64,000 nucleotides of DNA from Macrolepiota albuminosa (lineage: Eukaryota > Basidiomycota > Agaricomycetes > Agaricales > Agaricaceae). The position numbers and the translations under genes were made by a program. The stretch is taken from contig JAMWFC010000046.1 in the NCBI GenBank assembly GCA_027475525.1, forward strand, positions 806,001 to 870,000. The letters are read 5' to 3'. Every line of letters begins with the position of its first letter. Position 1 is the stretch's first letter. The notes below the pieces were generated by a model. The model did no database searches. It saw only the letters and a program-made list of their open reading frames with translations, and was not told the origin of the DNA. Positions 11,611-20,656 of this stretch are shown here, in pieces.

Positions 11611-14600
11611 TCATGCCGTCGGTAAGTCTGGGACGGGGGCAATGGGAGAGTCCCCAGGCTCCCGGAATGGATCGGCAGTCGCGTCGTCCATGTCGTAGTC
11701 GAGGAGTTCATCCTCGGGTGCAGGCGCGTAAGAAGTACCCGAAGGCCCTGCCACAGGCAGGGAATCGTCATAGTCCCGGAGGGGGGACAGTGTGAGATTG
11801 GGGTCGATGGTCGACCCCGAGACGGTTGGTTGGGGATCAGGCAGATCCCCGGTGTCGGACGGGTACTGGCGCGTCCAGATTTCGCGGGCATGAATGTCTT
11901 GCCCGATAGAGAGGTACATCCCCTTGGCGAGCGCGTCGTCGTATGCACGACGACTGTCCTGCTGCTGGAGCATCAGGCGTTGACGATCGCCAATGGTGCC
12001 CTCGCGCCACCCATCCCACTGAGGGATGGACTGGGGTGTACCGTAGTGATCGAGGCGTTGTAGCCTCTCGTCGTCGATAGCAGCCGCCTCGTTGTAGAGC
12101 CGGCTGTCGCTGAAGAATAGGTGGGCCAAGTAGGTGACCCCATAAGTGTACGCGTGGTCAGCCCAGCTGACCGGGATTTGATTGTGGAGAAGGACGCGTA
12201 ACGCGTCCGAAGTGGAGAACACGGAAGCTGACGCTTCCGGAATGTCCACAGCCCGAACCTCGAAGGTAGGGTCGTCGGCGTGGATGGGCTCAAAGACTCG
12301 CCCCGTGGCCGCCTCGTACTCGGCCACGGCCTCTTTATAGAGGCCTGGCCTGGCGAAGACGTAGGCCAGGTACTTGTGTACCGTGGCCTTAGAGGGGCGG
12401 CTGGCGCTGAGGGCGCGTACAAGCGCAAACCCAAAGAGGCTGCGCCAATGAATGCGCATGGCTCGGTCCATGGCCAGACCGGTCCACACATTGGACGTCC
12501 CAGGACGTCCATAGAGGAGGGCGTATGAGCCCAGGTAGTCCAAAGCAAATGGCTGCTTTGGATCAGGGGGGGTAAGGCCGACGAAGGCAATCTTCCCTCC
12601 CTCTTTGCGGCGATAGAGCCGCGACGGCACAATCATTCGCGGGAAGCTCTCCCGCTCCTCTGGACTCGCGAAGGGTACCGCGATAGTCCTATACTCGACC
12701 TCGTCGAGTAAATGAGACATAGCTCTGTCTCGGGCCGTAGGGTGGCAGTTGAGCGCCACCCGCTTGAATTCGTTGAGCAAGAGGTAGCCCAACTGACGCT
12801 GCCGAAGCGGCGTAAACTGGTTGTTGACCAGTGCGTGAAGTCTGCGGACTTCTCGAGGACTGCGGGGAAACCTGCGAGGTGCAACTTGGTACACCTTACT
12901 GTTGTGGGGCGTTGCGGCGGCGTTGCCCGGTTTGTCGTCCTTGAAGGACCTGGCTGCGCGGGCTTCTTGCCCGACGAAGATGGTATTGGTCCTTGGTGAC
13001 CAATAGAATTGGGGAGCCAACCCCACGCCAAAGAATGAGTTTTGGCGCTCAATAGTGTGATCACGGTAGATCACCACACCGAGCGCATCAGGGATGCGCC
13101 CGGTTTCGTCCTCAAGGAGGGCGGCCCCTCGTTTGGCGCTGTTCTGCGCCCGACGCTCCATCTTGGCTCGTCGATTGCTGTTGCGCCGTTCGCGCGCCAT
13201 ACGCTGTGCCGCCGTCTCGTGCGGCACTGGGGATTCCATACAAGCCTCTTCAGGCTCCTCATACCAATCGTCGTCGGAGGGAGGGGAAGGCAGCCTCTCC
13301 GGCTCCGACTTCTCAGATCGTGGGTCCATTGCCCACACACACCGCGGGAGTCGGGCTGGCGGGCCCTCTACCAGTATAGCGGGTAAAAAGGGGATGTTAG
13401 CCCCTGGGGCCCCTTTCGGGGCATCCTCGGGGAAGTGCACGTTGACGTAGGCGCGCACGTCCGGTTGCTTACCCCGACGATCCTTTCGGGGTTGTGAGGC
13501 CTTGGCCTCAGTGGGGCGTGTGCTCACACCCCTGGAACTCTGCTCCCCAGAGTGCGTGGTGGATACCACGGATACTGGTCGCGAAGACGCGACCTCAGAC
13601 GCGCCGCTGGCGAGGCGCTGGATAAGCCGGGGGGCGGCTGGAGCAGGAACATCTTCATAAGGGAGGATGTCCCGTCCTAGACCGGCCTCCCGGCCGGGGG
13701 CAGCAACGCTCGACTTAATCGAGCGGGAGGGCGCGTCCTCCACTCCTTGCCGACGCGCCCTTTTGCTGGAGTCGGTGTCCCGACTCGGGGGTGTAGTCTG
13801 CCGCTTACGAGCGGCCGAAATGGCAAGGAGATCAGTTTTGCGCTGAGCGCGCATATGATCCATGTCGTCCATCATCCGGCAGATGAGGACGACTGCCTCC
13901 GCATCGCGGAGGAATGACGACTCTGCGGGTACATCGTACCCGTTATCTCCAAGACGTTGGAGAAGGGTAGCCAGGACTAAGTCCTGGCTGTGAGTGGGCT
14001 CGACAGCCCGTGCTTTTCCTTTGTCGCGTCGAGGACGCGACTCTTCTTCCGAGCTGGGCTCGGATTGGTGCGGCATTTCCAGCCGCTGTAGCAAGGAGAG
14101 CTTGGCCAGGCTCTCCGTCGGCGCATCGGACGATGATCCGACGCTTCGTTCTGTATTGAGAGTTTCTGCTCTCTCAATGGCCGCGGTGGCCTGCACGAGG
14201 GATGCTTGGCGTCCCTCTAGATTATCGGTTGGTACTGTGGTCGACAGGGAAATCGACCGGCCTCCCTTGGCTTGCGACTCATGCGAGTCGCTGTACTGGG
14301 GCATTGCGCCCCAAGCCCCCATCCAAGCCGGGGGGTACGGCATCATTACGGGCACACCACCCATCCCAGGGTAGTGCGCCGGGGCGGTAAACTGGGGAAA
14401 AGGATGTGTCCCCAGTTGCCCTGTTGCCGGTACAGGGGCAAGCTGCCTCCATGCCGGCGCTGCTTGGGGGCTGACTAGCCCCCCGTAGGCCTGTTGCTGG
14501 AATTGGCCCTCGGTGTGATGTGGCGCATAAGCGCCCGGTGCTGGTTGTTGGGGCTGATAGCCGCCCACAGGTGCGTTCTGGGGCATGAAGTTGCCCTGCA

Positions 14601-14850
14601 TGGTTTGCAGTGGCGGATAGCCACTGATCACCGGCTGCTGCGGCGGGTAGCCCGCCGCTGGTTGTTGCTGCTGCTGTGGGAAGCCCACAGCCTGTTGCGA
14701 TTGTCCCCACTGGGGCGCATTTTGGGTCAGCGGGGGAGCCATCTGCCCCCCCCCTTCAGCCGACGGTAAGACCGACGGCGTACTCTCAAATTGCTGCTGC
14801 TGTAGCTGCTGCTGCTGCTGGTCACTTATGTCCACGGGCATGCTGTCCAT
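11611..14850 (-). CDS. Third ORF of the chromovirus, 1079 aa, unknown function
   Basis: This uninterrupted ORF lies between integrase and the 3' LTR, the place where env sits in retroviruses. Residues 1-190 are P/Q/G/Y-rich low complexity with poly-Q tracts (prion-like). About 255-330 is acidic/basic with RRDKGKARAVE, and 350-480 is S/T/R-rich. About 560-640 has a basic block (RRNSNRRAKMERR). About 640-1000 looks folded (PRSPREVRRLHALVNNQF, HYGTPQSIPQWDGW, YLGSYALLYGRPG, YLAHLFFSDSRLYNEA). The tail is acidic and proline-rich. No signal peptide, transmembrane span or catalytic motif is visible, so an envelope is unlikely. The start at 14850 has an upstream in-frame duplicate caused by the 77-bp repeat at 14805-14958. 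I recall similar unnamed proteins near retroelements in agaricomycetes but cannot name a family. Confidence 0.85.
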   Translation of the reverse strand: MDSMPVDISDQQQQQLQQQQFESTPSVLPSAEGGGQMAPPLTQNAPQWGQSQQAVGFPQQQQQPAAGYPPQQPVISGYPPLQTMQGNFMPQNAPVGGYQPQQPAPGAYAPHHTEGQFQQQAYGGLVSPQAAPAWRQLAPVPATGQLGTHPFPQFTAPAHYPGMGGVPVMMPYPPAWMGAWGAMPQYSDSHESQAKGGRSISLSTTVPTDNLEGRQASLVQATAAIERAETLNTERSVGSSSDAPTESLAKLSLLQRLEMPHQSEPSSEEESRPRRDKGKARAVEPTHSQDLVLATLLQRLGDNGYDVPAESSFLRDAEAVVLICRMMDDMDHMRAQRKTDLLAISAARKRQTTPPSRDTDSSKRARRQGVEDAPSRSIKSSVAAPGREAGLGRDILPYEDVPAPAAPRLIQRLASGASEVASSRPVSVVSTTHSGEQSSRGVSTRPTEAKASQPRKDRRGKQPDVRAYVNVHFPEDAPKGAPGANIPFLPAILVEGPPARLPRCVWAMDPRSEKSEPERLPSPPSDDDWYEEPEEACMESPVPHETAAQRMARERRNSNRRAKMERRAQNSAKRGAALLEDETGRIPDALGVVIYRDHTIERQNSFFGVGLAPQFYWSPRTNTIFVGQEARAARSFKDDKPGNAAATPHNSKVYQVAPRRFPRSPREVRRLHALVNNQFTPLRQRQLGYLLLNEFKRVALNCHPTARDRAMSHLLDEVEYRTIAVPFASPEERESFPRMIVPSRLYRRKEGGKIAFVGLTPPDPKQPFALDYLGSYALLYGRPGTSNVWTGLAMDRAMRIHWRSLFGFALVRALSASRPSKATVHKYLAYVFARPGLYKEAVAEYEAATGRVFEPIHADDPTFEVRAVDIPEASASVFSTSDALRVLLHNQIPVSWADHAYTYGVTYLAHLFFSDSRLYNEAAAIDDERLQRLDHYGTPQSIPQWDGWREGTIGDRQRLMLQQQDSRRAYDDALAKGMYLSIGQDIHAREIWTRQYPSDTGDLPDPQPTVSGSTIDPNLTLSPLRDYDDSLPVAGPSGTSYAPAPEDELLDYDMDDATADPFREPGDSPIAPVPDLPTA

Positions 14851-14958
14851 GGTTGGGGAAAAAAGGCGAAAAAGAAATTTCGCTGCTGCTGCTGCTGGTC
14901 ACTTATGTCCACGGGCATGCTGTCCATGGTTGGGGAAAAAAGGCGAAAAAGAAATTTC
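14805..14958. repeat. Perfect 77-bp tandem duplication (3)
   Basis: 14805-14881 equals 14882-14958; it begins in the CAG/CTG run and contains the start codon of the third ORF, which therefore appears twice. Confidence 0.95.
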
Positions 14959-15073
14959 GCTTTTAAGACGTGTTTCAGCCACAGCTGCTGACCAACTCAG
15001 CCAAGCCGTGATTGGCACTGCCGATCAAATTAAGCGCCGGCACGCTTACTTAATTGATGTGGGCGCTTAACGC
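14959..15073. other. Spacer between integrase and the third ORF
   Basis: A short non-coding spacer holding several inverted repeats of GGCGCTTA/TAAGCGCC type (around 15032-15070). In element sense it follows the integrase/chromodomain end and precedes the third ORF. It could carry a subgenomic promoter or splice acceptor; nothing decides this. Confidence 0.35.
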
Positions 15074-15227
15074 CCTTCAACTCCAAATAACGGTCAAGTG
15101 CCGCTAGCTTGGAGCAATGGGAGTGTGGCTCCCATGTTGTGTCCCCCAGGCCTTCAACTCCAAATAACGGTCAAGTGCCGCTAGCTTGGAGCAATGGGAG
15201 TGTGGCTCCCATGTTGTGTCCCCCAGG
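15074..15227. repeat. Perfect 77-bp tandem duplication (4)
   Basis: 15074-15150 equals 15151-15227, starting CCTTCAACTCC. It encodes the end of the chromodomain in a frame one base off from the upstream part, with the offset exactly at 15227/15228. Confidence 0.95.
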
Positions 15228-16652
15228 ACCATCGTACCTCAAACTCGAGCGTGTTACGCTCAGTCCACCGGTGCCCAATTATGCACTCGACGAACCATTC
15301 GTCATTGTCTCGAGCCCCAAAATCATAGGGGCCCGGGGTCGCCCTGTTAGGGAACAGCTGCACTCGACGAACCATTCGTCATTGTCTCGAGCCCCAAAAT
15401 CATAGGGGCCCGGGGTCGCCCTGTTAGGGAACAGCGCATCATCAGACGCGCTATAAGGTCGCAACAGCGACACATGGAACTTAGGAACGATGCGTCGTTC
15501 CTGTAATGCCAGAGGCAGCTCCAACACGTAGTTGGAGGTACTTGGCTCTGCGTCTAGGACGCGGTATGGGCCTACCCATTTCGGGCAGAGTTTACTCGCC
15601 CGTCCCTTTGGGAGCCTCAGATTACGCGTTGATAAGTATACCAACGCTCCTACAGCTATTGGCGGGTCTGTTCGCCTACGGTGATTGGCGTTCTTCGCCT
15701 GAAAGACTCGCGCCTCTATGATGGCGTCATGCGCCGCCGCGATGTTCTCCAGGGCCTGCCTGGCAAACTCGACAACTCCACGGTGAGCTACCGTATCAGC
15801 ACGAAGTTCGTGCAGCATGGAGGGCAAGTACCCTCCGTTGAGTTCAAAGGGCGCATACCCTGTGGTCTCCGAGATACTCGCGTTAATCGCGAACTCAGTG
15901 AGTGGACACCAGTCCACCCAGTCCCGTTGGTCAGGGCGAACAACTGCCCTCAAAATCTGACCTATACTGCGGTTAACCCGCTCTGTCTGCCCATCCGTCT
16001 GAGGATGGAAGGACGTCGACATGAGGAGTCGCGCTCCTAGCAGTTTGTGGAGTTCTCTCCACCATTGAGACGTGAACTTTGAGTCACGATCGCTCACAAT
16101 GGTGCTAGGCAGCCCATGCAGCCTAACGATCTCCCTCAGGTAGATCCACGACAGCTCCTTAGCCGTCAGCGTAGTTCGCACCGGTATGAGGTGCACCATG
16201 CTTGTCATACGACATATGACTACCCAGAGGTAATCGAACCCTCTGGACTCGGGAAAGGGACCTACAAAGTCCATTCCAATTGAGTCCCAGGGTTTCACCG
16301 GCACGGGTAGCTGGTGTAGCTTCCCAAGAGGGGATCCAGGGGGCAACTTTGCCCTCTGGCACGCTGCGCAGGACGCGCAAAACTTAGTCACTTCTTGGGC
16401 CATACGTGGCCACCAATACCATCGCCGGATGTAGCCCAATGTCCGGGCGGCACCAAAGTGCCCCACCAGGGCATGGGCCTGGTCCAAGACCCGCGTAACA
16501 ATGGTACGCGTACGGGGGTCCGGGCGGCACCAAAGTGCCCCACCAGGGCATGGGCCTGGTCCAAGACCCGCGTAACAATGGTACGCGTACGGGGAGGCAT
16601 ACCACTGCCACCCCTTGACGGTTCTCCGTCGTGATGAGTCCACCAGGCTCAT
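15110..16652 (-). CDS. Integrase with C-terminal chromodomain (part of the chromovirus polyprotein)
   Basis: The zinc-binding region is visible as HALVGHFGAARTLGYIRRW followed by CASCAACQ. The catalytic triad lies in DSIGMDFVGPF, SDRDSKF and TDGQTERVNR. Next come the conserved ETTGYAPFELNGGYLPS, the KLCPKWVGPYRVL module and FHVSLLRPY. A chromodomain begins DEWFVECIIGHRW...LEFEVRW. Its second half (GDTTWEPHSHCSKL, ALDRYLEL) is one base out of frame at the edge of a 77-bp duplication. The first codons of the 16652 reading are out of frame with pol for the same reason at 16594. Chromodomains steer integration to marked chromatin in this group. Treat as one polyprotein with the upstream RT. Confidence 0.88.
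15282..15435. repeat. Perfect 77-bp tandem duplication (5)
   Basis: 15282-15358 equals 15359-15435, starting TGCACTCGACG. Dropping one copy joins the integrase C-terminus (LFPNRATPGPYDFG) to the chromodomain (DEWFVECIIGHRW) in frame. Confidence 0.95.
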
Positions 16653-18219
16653 GCCTGAACCGAGGATGGTCGTCAGGATTGGCGATTATCTCGGCGAAGA
16701 GAGGATCATCGCCATAGTCCTGCACCACCTCCTGCCGGAAGTCGTCATTGACCAGGCTAGGAGGCTGGGATGAAGGCAATTCGCCTTCGAGCATCTCCGC
16801 AAGCGTAACGGGTACATCGTGGCGCTCGTGCTCCCTAGTGGATGCTGGGTCCACGGTTTCATGCTCCTTGAGCAACTGGGCGGCTACGTCCCGTTCTTCA
16901 CGCTGCTCTCTGAGGCGAGTGCTTCGCCTCCGTTCATCGTCACGCATAGCGCGTACTTCCAGGACATGCTCCCTGAGCTCCTGGTATCGGTGGAGAGGTA
17001 AATCCTCTCCATCAGGGTCTATGCGGCAGTCCGCCTGCACATACTCATGAGGCTCGTGAGCCTCCCCGACTACATCACTCTCAAAGTAGCGTGACAAGCA
17101 GTCTGCCACTTTGTTGAGTTCACCTTTAACATAGGTGATGTCGAACTGGTATCTCGACATGTAGTCTATCCACCGTCGCTGACGCGGCGACAAGTTCACC
17201 TGAGTTTTAAAGAACTCAAGGGCCTTGTGGTCCGTTATGATGTGGATGGGGTATCCCATCAGCTTATCCTCCCACTTGAGGAGAGCCTCGAGTATGGCAA
17301 GAGTCTCCAACTCGTGCACTGCATAGTTTTGCTGGGCCGTCGTAAACTTCTTCGACATGAACCCTGCTGGGCGGCACGTCTGCCAGCTGCTTCCCTGGCC
17401 GTACATGGCCCCGACGCCTGTCTTGGACGCGTCGCAAATGAGCCATATTGGCTCGTCCCGTCTAGGGTCGATTGGTCGAATCACCGGAGTCTTCGTACAG
17501 ATCCGTTTGACCATCTCGAAGCACCGCTGGTGCAACGGCCTCCAATTGAACGGTGACCCGTTCTGCGTCATGGCCATAAGTGGCCCAGTATAGGCTGTGA
17601 CATCGGGCAAGAAGCTCGATATGTAGTTGACAAGGCCAACGAATCGTTGGATGTCATTGTAGTTTCGGGGCGTGCGCCACTCCCGAATACGATCGAGCTT
17701 GTCCTGATCAGGGTGGATACCCCGCTCATCTATGACATGCCCTAGGCAGTCTATACTCTGAGCGTAGAGCTCACATTTTTTCCACTTCAAGTACAACTTG
17801 TACTTGCGCAGTCGTTCGAATACGACTCTGAGGTGCTGCTCATGCTCCTCCATGGTATCCGAGTAGATGAATATGTCATCTAAGTAGACGTGCATGAAAC
17901 GTCCTATTACGTCTCGGAAGATAGAGGTCATTAGCCTCTGGAAAGTTGCTGGAGCATTGCAGTCTCCAATCTGCATTATATTGCTCGTGAATGTACCCAT
18001 GATCGACGCAAATACGGTCTTGGGTACGTCCTCGGTGCGAATGCGCACCTGCTCGTAAGCGTCAGTAAGGTCAATCTTCGAGCGATACTTCGCCCGAGCC
18101 ACGTCTTCCCAGATCACCTCTTGATCTGGTAAAGGAGTTACATCCTTTATGGTATTGTCATTGCGCTGACGCGCATCAAGAGCTGTTTGAAGGGTTCCAT
18201 CCTTCTTCGGGATGCACAA
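16384..18219 (-). CDS. Reverse transcriptase-RNase H (part of the chromovirus polyprotein)
   Basis: RT motifs in order: CIPKKDGTLQTALDARQRN, SKIDLTDAYEQVRI (first catalytic Asp), NAPATFQRLM and FMHVYLDDIFIYSD with the YLDD box, then the thumb CLGHVIDERGIHPD and FVGLVNYISSFLPD. RNase H has LICDASKTGVGAMYGQG, ETLAILEALLKW, HIITDHKAL and DCLSRYFESD. All catalytic acidic residues I can place are present. The opening is cut by the 77-bp duplication at 18147-18300, so the apparent start is not a real start. The last about 50 residues of this reading are out of frame within duplication 6. Confidence 0.92.
   Translation of the reverse strand: MCIPKKDGTLQTALDARQRNDNTIKDVTPLPDQEVIWEDVARAKYRSKIDLTDAYEQVRIRTEDVPKTVFASIMGTFTSNIMQIGDCNAPATFQRLMTSIFRDVIGRFMHVYLDDIFIYSDTMEEHEQHLRVVFERLRKYKLYLKWKKCELYAQSIDCLGHVIDERGIHPDQDKLDRIREWRTPRNYNDIQRFVGLVNYISSFLPDVTAYTGPLMAMTQNGSPFNWRPLHQRCFEMVKRICTKTPVIRPIDPRRDEPIWLICDASKTGVGAMYGQGSSWQTCRPAGFMSKKFTTAQQNYAVHELETLAILEALLKWEDKLMGYPIHIITDHKALEFFKTQVNLSPRQRRWIDYMSRYQFDITYVKGELNKVADCLSRYFESDVVGEAHEPHEYVQADCRIDPDGEDLPLHRYQELREHVLEVRAMRDDERRRSTRLREQREERDVAAQLLKEHETVDPASTREHERHDVPVTLAEMLEGELPSSQPPSLVNDDFRQEVVQDYGDDPLFAEIIANPDDHPRFRHEPGGLITTENRQGVAVVCLPVRVPLLRGSWTRPMPWWGTLVPPGPPYAYHCYAGLGPGPCPGGALWCRPDIGLHPAMVLVATYGPRSD
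16441..16594. repeat. Perfect 77-bp tandem duplication (6)
   Basis: 16441-16517 equals 16518-16594, starting GTCCGGGCGG. It separates RNase H/linker from integrase; after collapsing it one base is still missing in a G run at 16591-16594. Confidence 0.95.
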
Positions 18220-18300
18220 TAACTTATGGTATTGTCATTGCGCTGACGCGCATCAAGAGCTGTTTGAAGGGTTCCATCCTTCTTCGGGATGCACAATAAC
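18147..18300. repeat. Perfect 77-bp tandem duplication (7)
   Basis: 18147-18223 equals 18224-18300, starting TTATGGTATTG. It lies at the N-terminal edge of RT (CIPKKDGT block). After collapsing, one base is missing at 18300/18301 for the frame to continue. Confidence 0.95.
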
Positions 18301-19222
18301 GTGCAGCTTGAGCGGTGGTGCATGGGGACCACCATTGAGCATTCAAGTAGCGATTAGTCTTATCGCGTAGTTGCTCCTGGAGGGCGCGCGGACAGCGCGG
18401 CAAGTGGTACTTATACTGCTTGTTCTCGTCTATGAGATTAATCTCATGGTTCACCTCCCGCCACGGCGGGAGCTCCTCCTTGGTCCCATTGACCATGTCG
18501 GCAAATTCTTCTTGCCATTGCTGACGCAACCGAGGGATATCTTCCTCACGAAGGCTTGTCGCCTTCTGCTTCCCCTTCATGCGTACCGGGGGAAGTACTT
18601 CCACCGTCTCTGAGGGTGGCCGAGGCGGCGGCGCGTACTGTTCTCGCATTGCGAGCACCCGATTGACACTGTCATCAGGTATATGTAGTCTCAGCGGGGC
18701 ACCCGCTACCGCTGCCTTACAAGCCACGAGGCTTCTTCCCTCACGTACAAGCGAGTACGCTACGGATACCTCGTCCAGGACTGGCTGGCGATACACTGGT
18801 TTGACGGTCATCCGTCTCTGGTGCGCATTTCGCGCACACGTGGCTGCCACCAGCTCGTTCCACTCTTGCGGCATTCGGGGGTCGTATGCCCAGTCGTACT
18901 CCGGTAGGGGAGCTGGTCGTTCCCATAGAGACCGTGTGTCCCCCTCTACTGAGGCTTCCGCCTCTCGAGTGCTGTCTTTCAAGTCTTCCAACTTGACTCG
19001 TGAGGACGTAGGTGGGCATACGTCCACTGAGTCCTCCCGTCGTCTCGCCTTGCGATGGCGTTTGTCTGGAGGCCTTGCGCCTCGAATCTCGGGAGCGATT
19101 ATTCGCTCGTTGCTCCTCTTGGAGGCTTGATACTCCTCCTTGCTCATCATTACCACGTTGTGGTCTGCGCTTAGTCCAGGCATAGCCTGCACTTCCTCCT
19201 CCCCATCCTCCACGGTCGGCAC
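18224..19222 (-). CDS. Pol linker between protease and RT (part of the chromovirus polyprotein)
   Basis: This reading is in the same frame as the upstream Gag-protease reading, separated from it by a single TGA at 19238-19240. It contains MSKEEYQAS, VEVLPPVRMKGKQKATSL, IPRLRQQWQEEFADMVNG, LPPWREVNHEINLID (the pre-RT block of gypsy pol) and HLPRCPRALQEQLRDKTNRYL. The last about 20 residues are artefactual reading into the 77-bp duplication. There is no separate function; it is the N-terminal RT extension. Confidence 0.85.
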   Translation of the reverse strand: MPTVEDGEEEVQAMPGLSADHNVVMMSKEEYQASKRSNERIIAPEIRGARPPDKRHRKARRREDSVDVCPPTSSRVKLEDLKDSTREAEASVEGDTRSLWERPAPLPEYDWAYDPRMPQEWNELVAATCARNAHQRRMTVKPVYRQPVLDEVSVAYSLVREGRSLVACKAAVAGAPLRLHIPDDSVNRVLAMREQYAPPPRPPSETVEVLPPVRMKGKQKATSLREEDIPRLRQQWQEEFADMVNGTKEELPPWREVNHEINLIDENKQYKYHLPRCPRALQEQLRDKTNRYLNAQWWSPCTTAQAARYCASRRRMEPFKQLLMRVSAMTIP

Positions 19223-19237
19223 TCTGCGCCGGCCAAG

Positions 19238-20590
19238 TCATGGAGAGTCCTTGCGTTTCTCCGTAGTGCAATGACGTCGCAGACGATTATCAGTGTCGTC
19301 TGCTGTTGCTCGTTCGGCTGGGATCACTTTCCCATTCACCAGTACCTGACATTGGTCAAAGTCTAGTATGACTTTGTTACGCCGCATGAATGGCGTTCCC
19401 AGTATCATATCGTAGCGATCGAAGTTTGCTACATCCATGTATTCACGGCTACGTGAGCCCGGCGTTTGGACATTCACATTTGTCCCGTACTGCACCATGG
19501 CTCGGCTCCCTACGGTGCCCAGCTGTAACGCCAATGGCATATCCAACTCCTGCACGGATATTCCGTACACATGGGCAAACTGGGGCGTTATGCCCAATGT
19601 GGTACTCCCAGAGTCCCATAGGGTCCATGCCTTGTGGCCGTCTACGTTCACATACGAGACCAGGCACTCCTTGTCTGCTCGCTTCAATGTAGGGCGCTGC
19701 AAAGTGCCCTCTGCACGACGAAGGGTCACCTTCTTCATCCGAACCACGTTATTCCGTTCGGGGTCATTTGCGGACGGCCAATCCGTCATCGCCGCTAGGC
19801 ACTCAGAGTCGCTGTCGCGACTGTAATACTCATTGTTGTAGACGTCGTCATATACGTCGACTGTGACGTACTCCTCCCCCTCCACGACCACACTCTCGGG
19901 CTCGGCGCCCGATGCCTCCTCTGGGGGCTCCTGGTCGTTTGTGGGGTTCTCCGCCTCAGAATCGGCAGATACGTCTCCGTCACTCCCACTCGCGGCTGCA
20001 GTATGTGCAGCTCGAAGGTGGGCGCGAGGTGTATACCCCTTCCTCGGGGGTCCTGGCTTCGCAGGGCAGTTGGTAGCGTAGTGGCCTGGTTGGCCACACG
20101 CGAAACAAGTCCCCGACTGACCTGGTGGGTTGGCCGGTTTGAAGTCCGGCCTTGATTTAGGACGTTCTCCGTCCAGCGCCCGCTCTGGGCGTGGGCGGCT
20201 CCGCCCTCGGTTCGCAACAGGGGTCTTGCGTACAACAAACCGCGTGTTGCGGTCACGATCCAGATCGGTCTTCTTGGCCAGGAAGGTCCCCACATGCTGA
20301 CCCCGTGAGGGCGTCCCACCAGGCGGTAGTCGCCTGGATCCCCCTTTGTGTCCACTCCGATGTTCGTAGTGGTTAGCAGTCTTCAGAGACTGCTCATACC
20401 GGATGGCATATGCCACGAATTCTTCCACATCGTTGACTTCTGGGGACAAGCCGTCCTCACGTATCAAATAGCGGCGCATATCCGCTGGAATGCCATCCAA
20501 GAACGTTTCGAGCATTGTATACCCGTCCGGGTATACTGCCATGTTCTGGGCATGGTCATTAAGGGTATCATAGAACCCTTGTACTCCCAA
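19238..20590 (-). CDS. Gag C-terminus, CCHC knuckle and aspartic protease
   Basis: The gag blocks GVQGFYDTLNDHAQNMA and PADMRRYLIREDGLSPE open the reading. A CCHC zinc knuckle CFACGQPGHYATNC (about 20069-20110) follows, then an acidic region. The protease has active site LWDSGSTTLG, QLGTVGSRA and YMDVANFDRYDMILGTPFM. The start at 20590 is only the first Met after an in-frame TGA; the frame is continuous with the readings at 21046 and 22588. The pepsin-like single-lobe protease would dimerise and process the polyprotein. Confidence 0.9.
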   Translation of the reverse strand: MGVQGFYDTLNDHAQNMAVYPDGYTMLETFLDGIPADMRRYLIREDGLSPEVNDVEEFVAYAIRYEQSLKTANHYEHRSGHKGGSRRLPPGGTPSRGQHVGTFLAKKTDLDRDRNTRFVVRKTPVANRGRSRPRPERALDGERPKSRPDFKPANPPGQSGTCFACGQPGHYATNCPAKPGPPRKGYTPRAHLRAAHTAAASGSDGDVSADSEAENPTNDQEPPEEASGAEPESVVVEGEEYVTVDVYDDVYNNEYYSRDSDSECLAAMTDWPSANDPERNNVVRMKKVTLRRAEGTLQRPTLKRADKECLVSYVNVDGHKAWTLWDSGSTTLGITPQFAHVYGISVQELDMPLALQLGTVGSRAMVQYGTNVNVQTPGSRSREYMDVANFDRYDMILGTPFMRRNKVILDFDQCQVLVNGKVIPAERATADDTDNRLRRHCTTEKRKDSP

Positions 20591-20656
20591 CTTCTCGGTA
20601 TACTTGGCGGACTGGAAGTCCCGCCTTGCATCCTGGAGCGTTGAGGGGTGTACGAA

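Noticed and set aside
11349..12632. 219- and 120-codon alternative-frame ORFs over the third ORF and its flank
   Set aside because: GC-rich coding sequence gives long open shadows; composition and continuity favour the 1079-codon frame.
11611..14850. Third ORF as a retroviral-type envelope gene
   Set aside because: Position fits, but no signal peptide, transmembrane segment, cleavage site or cysteine-rich ectodomain is visible.
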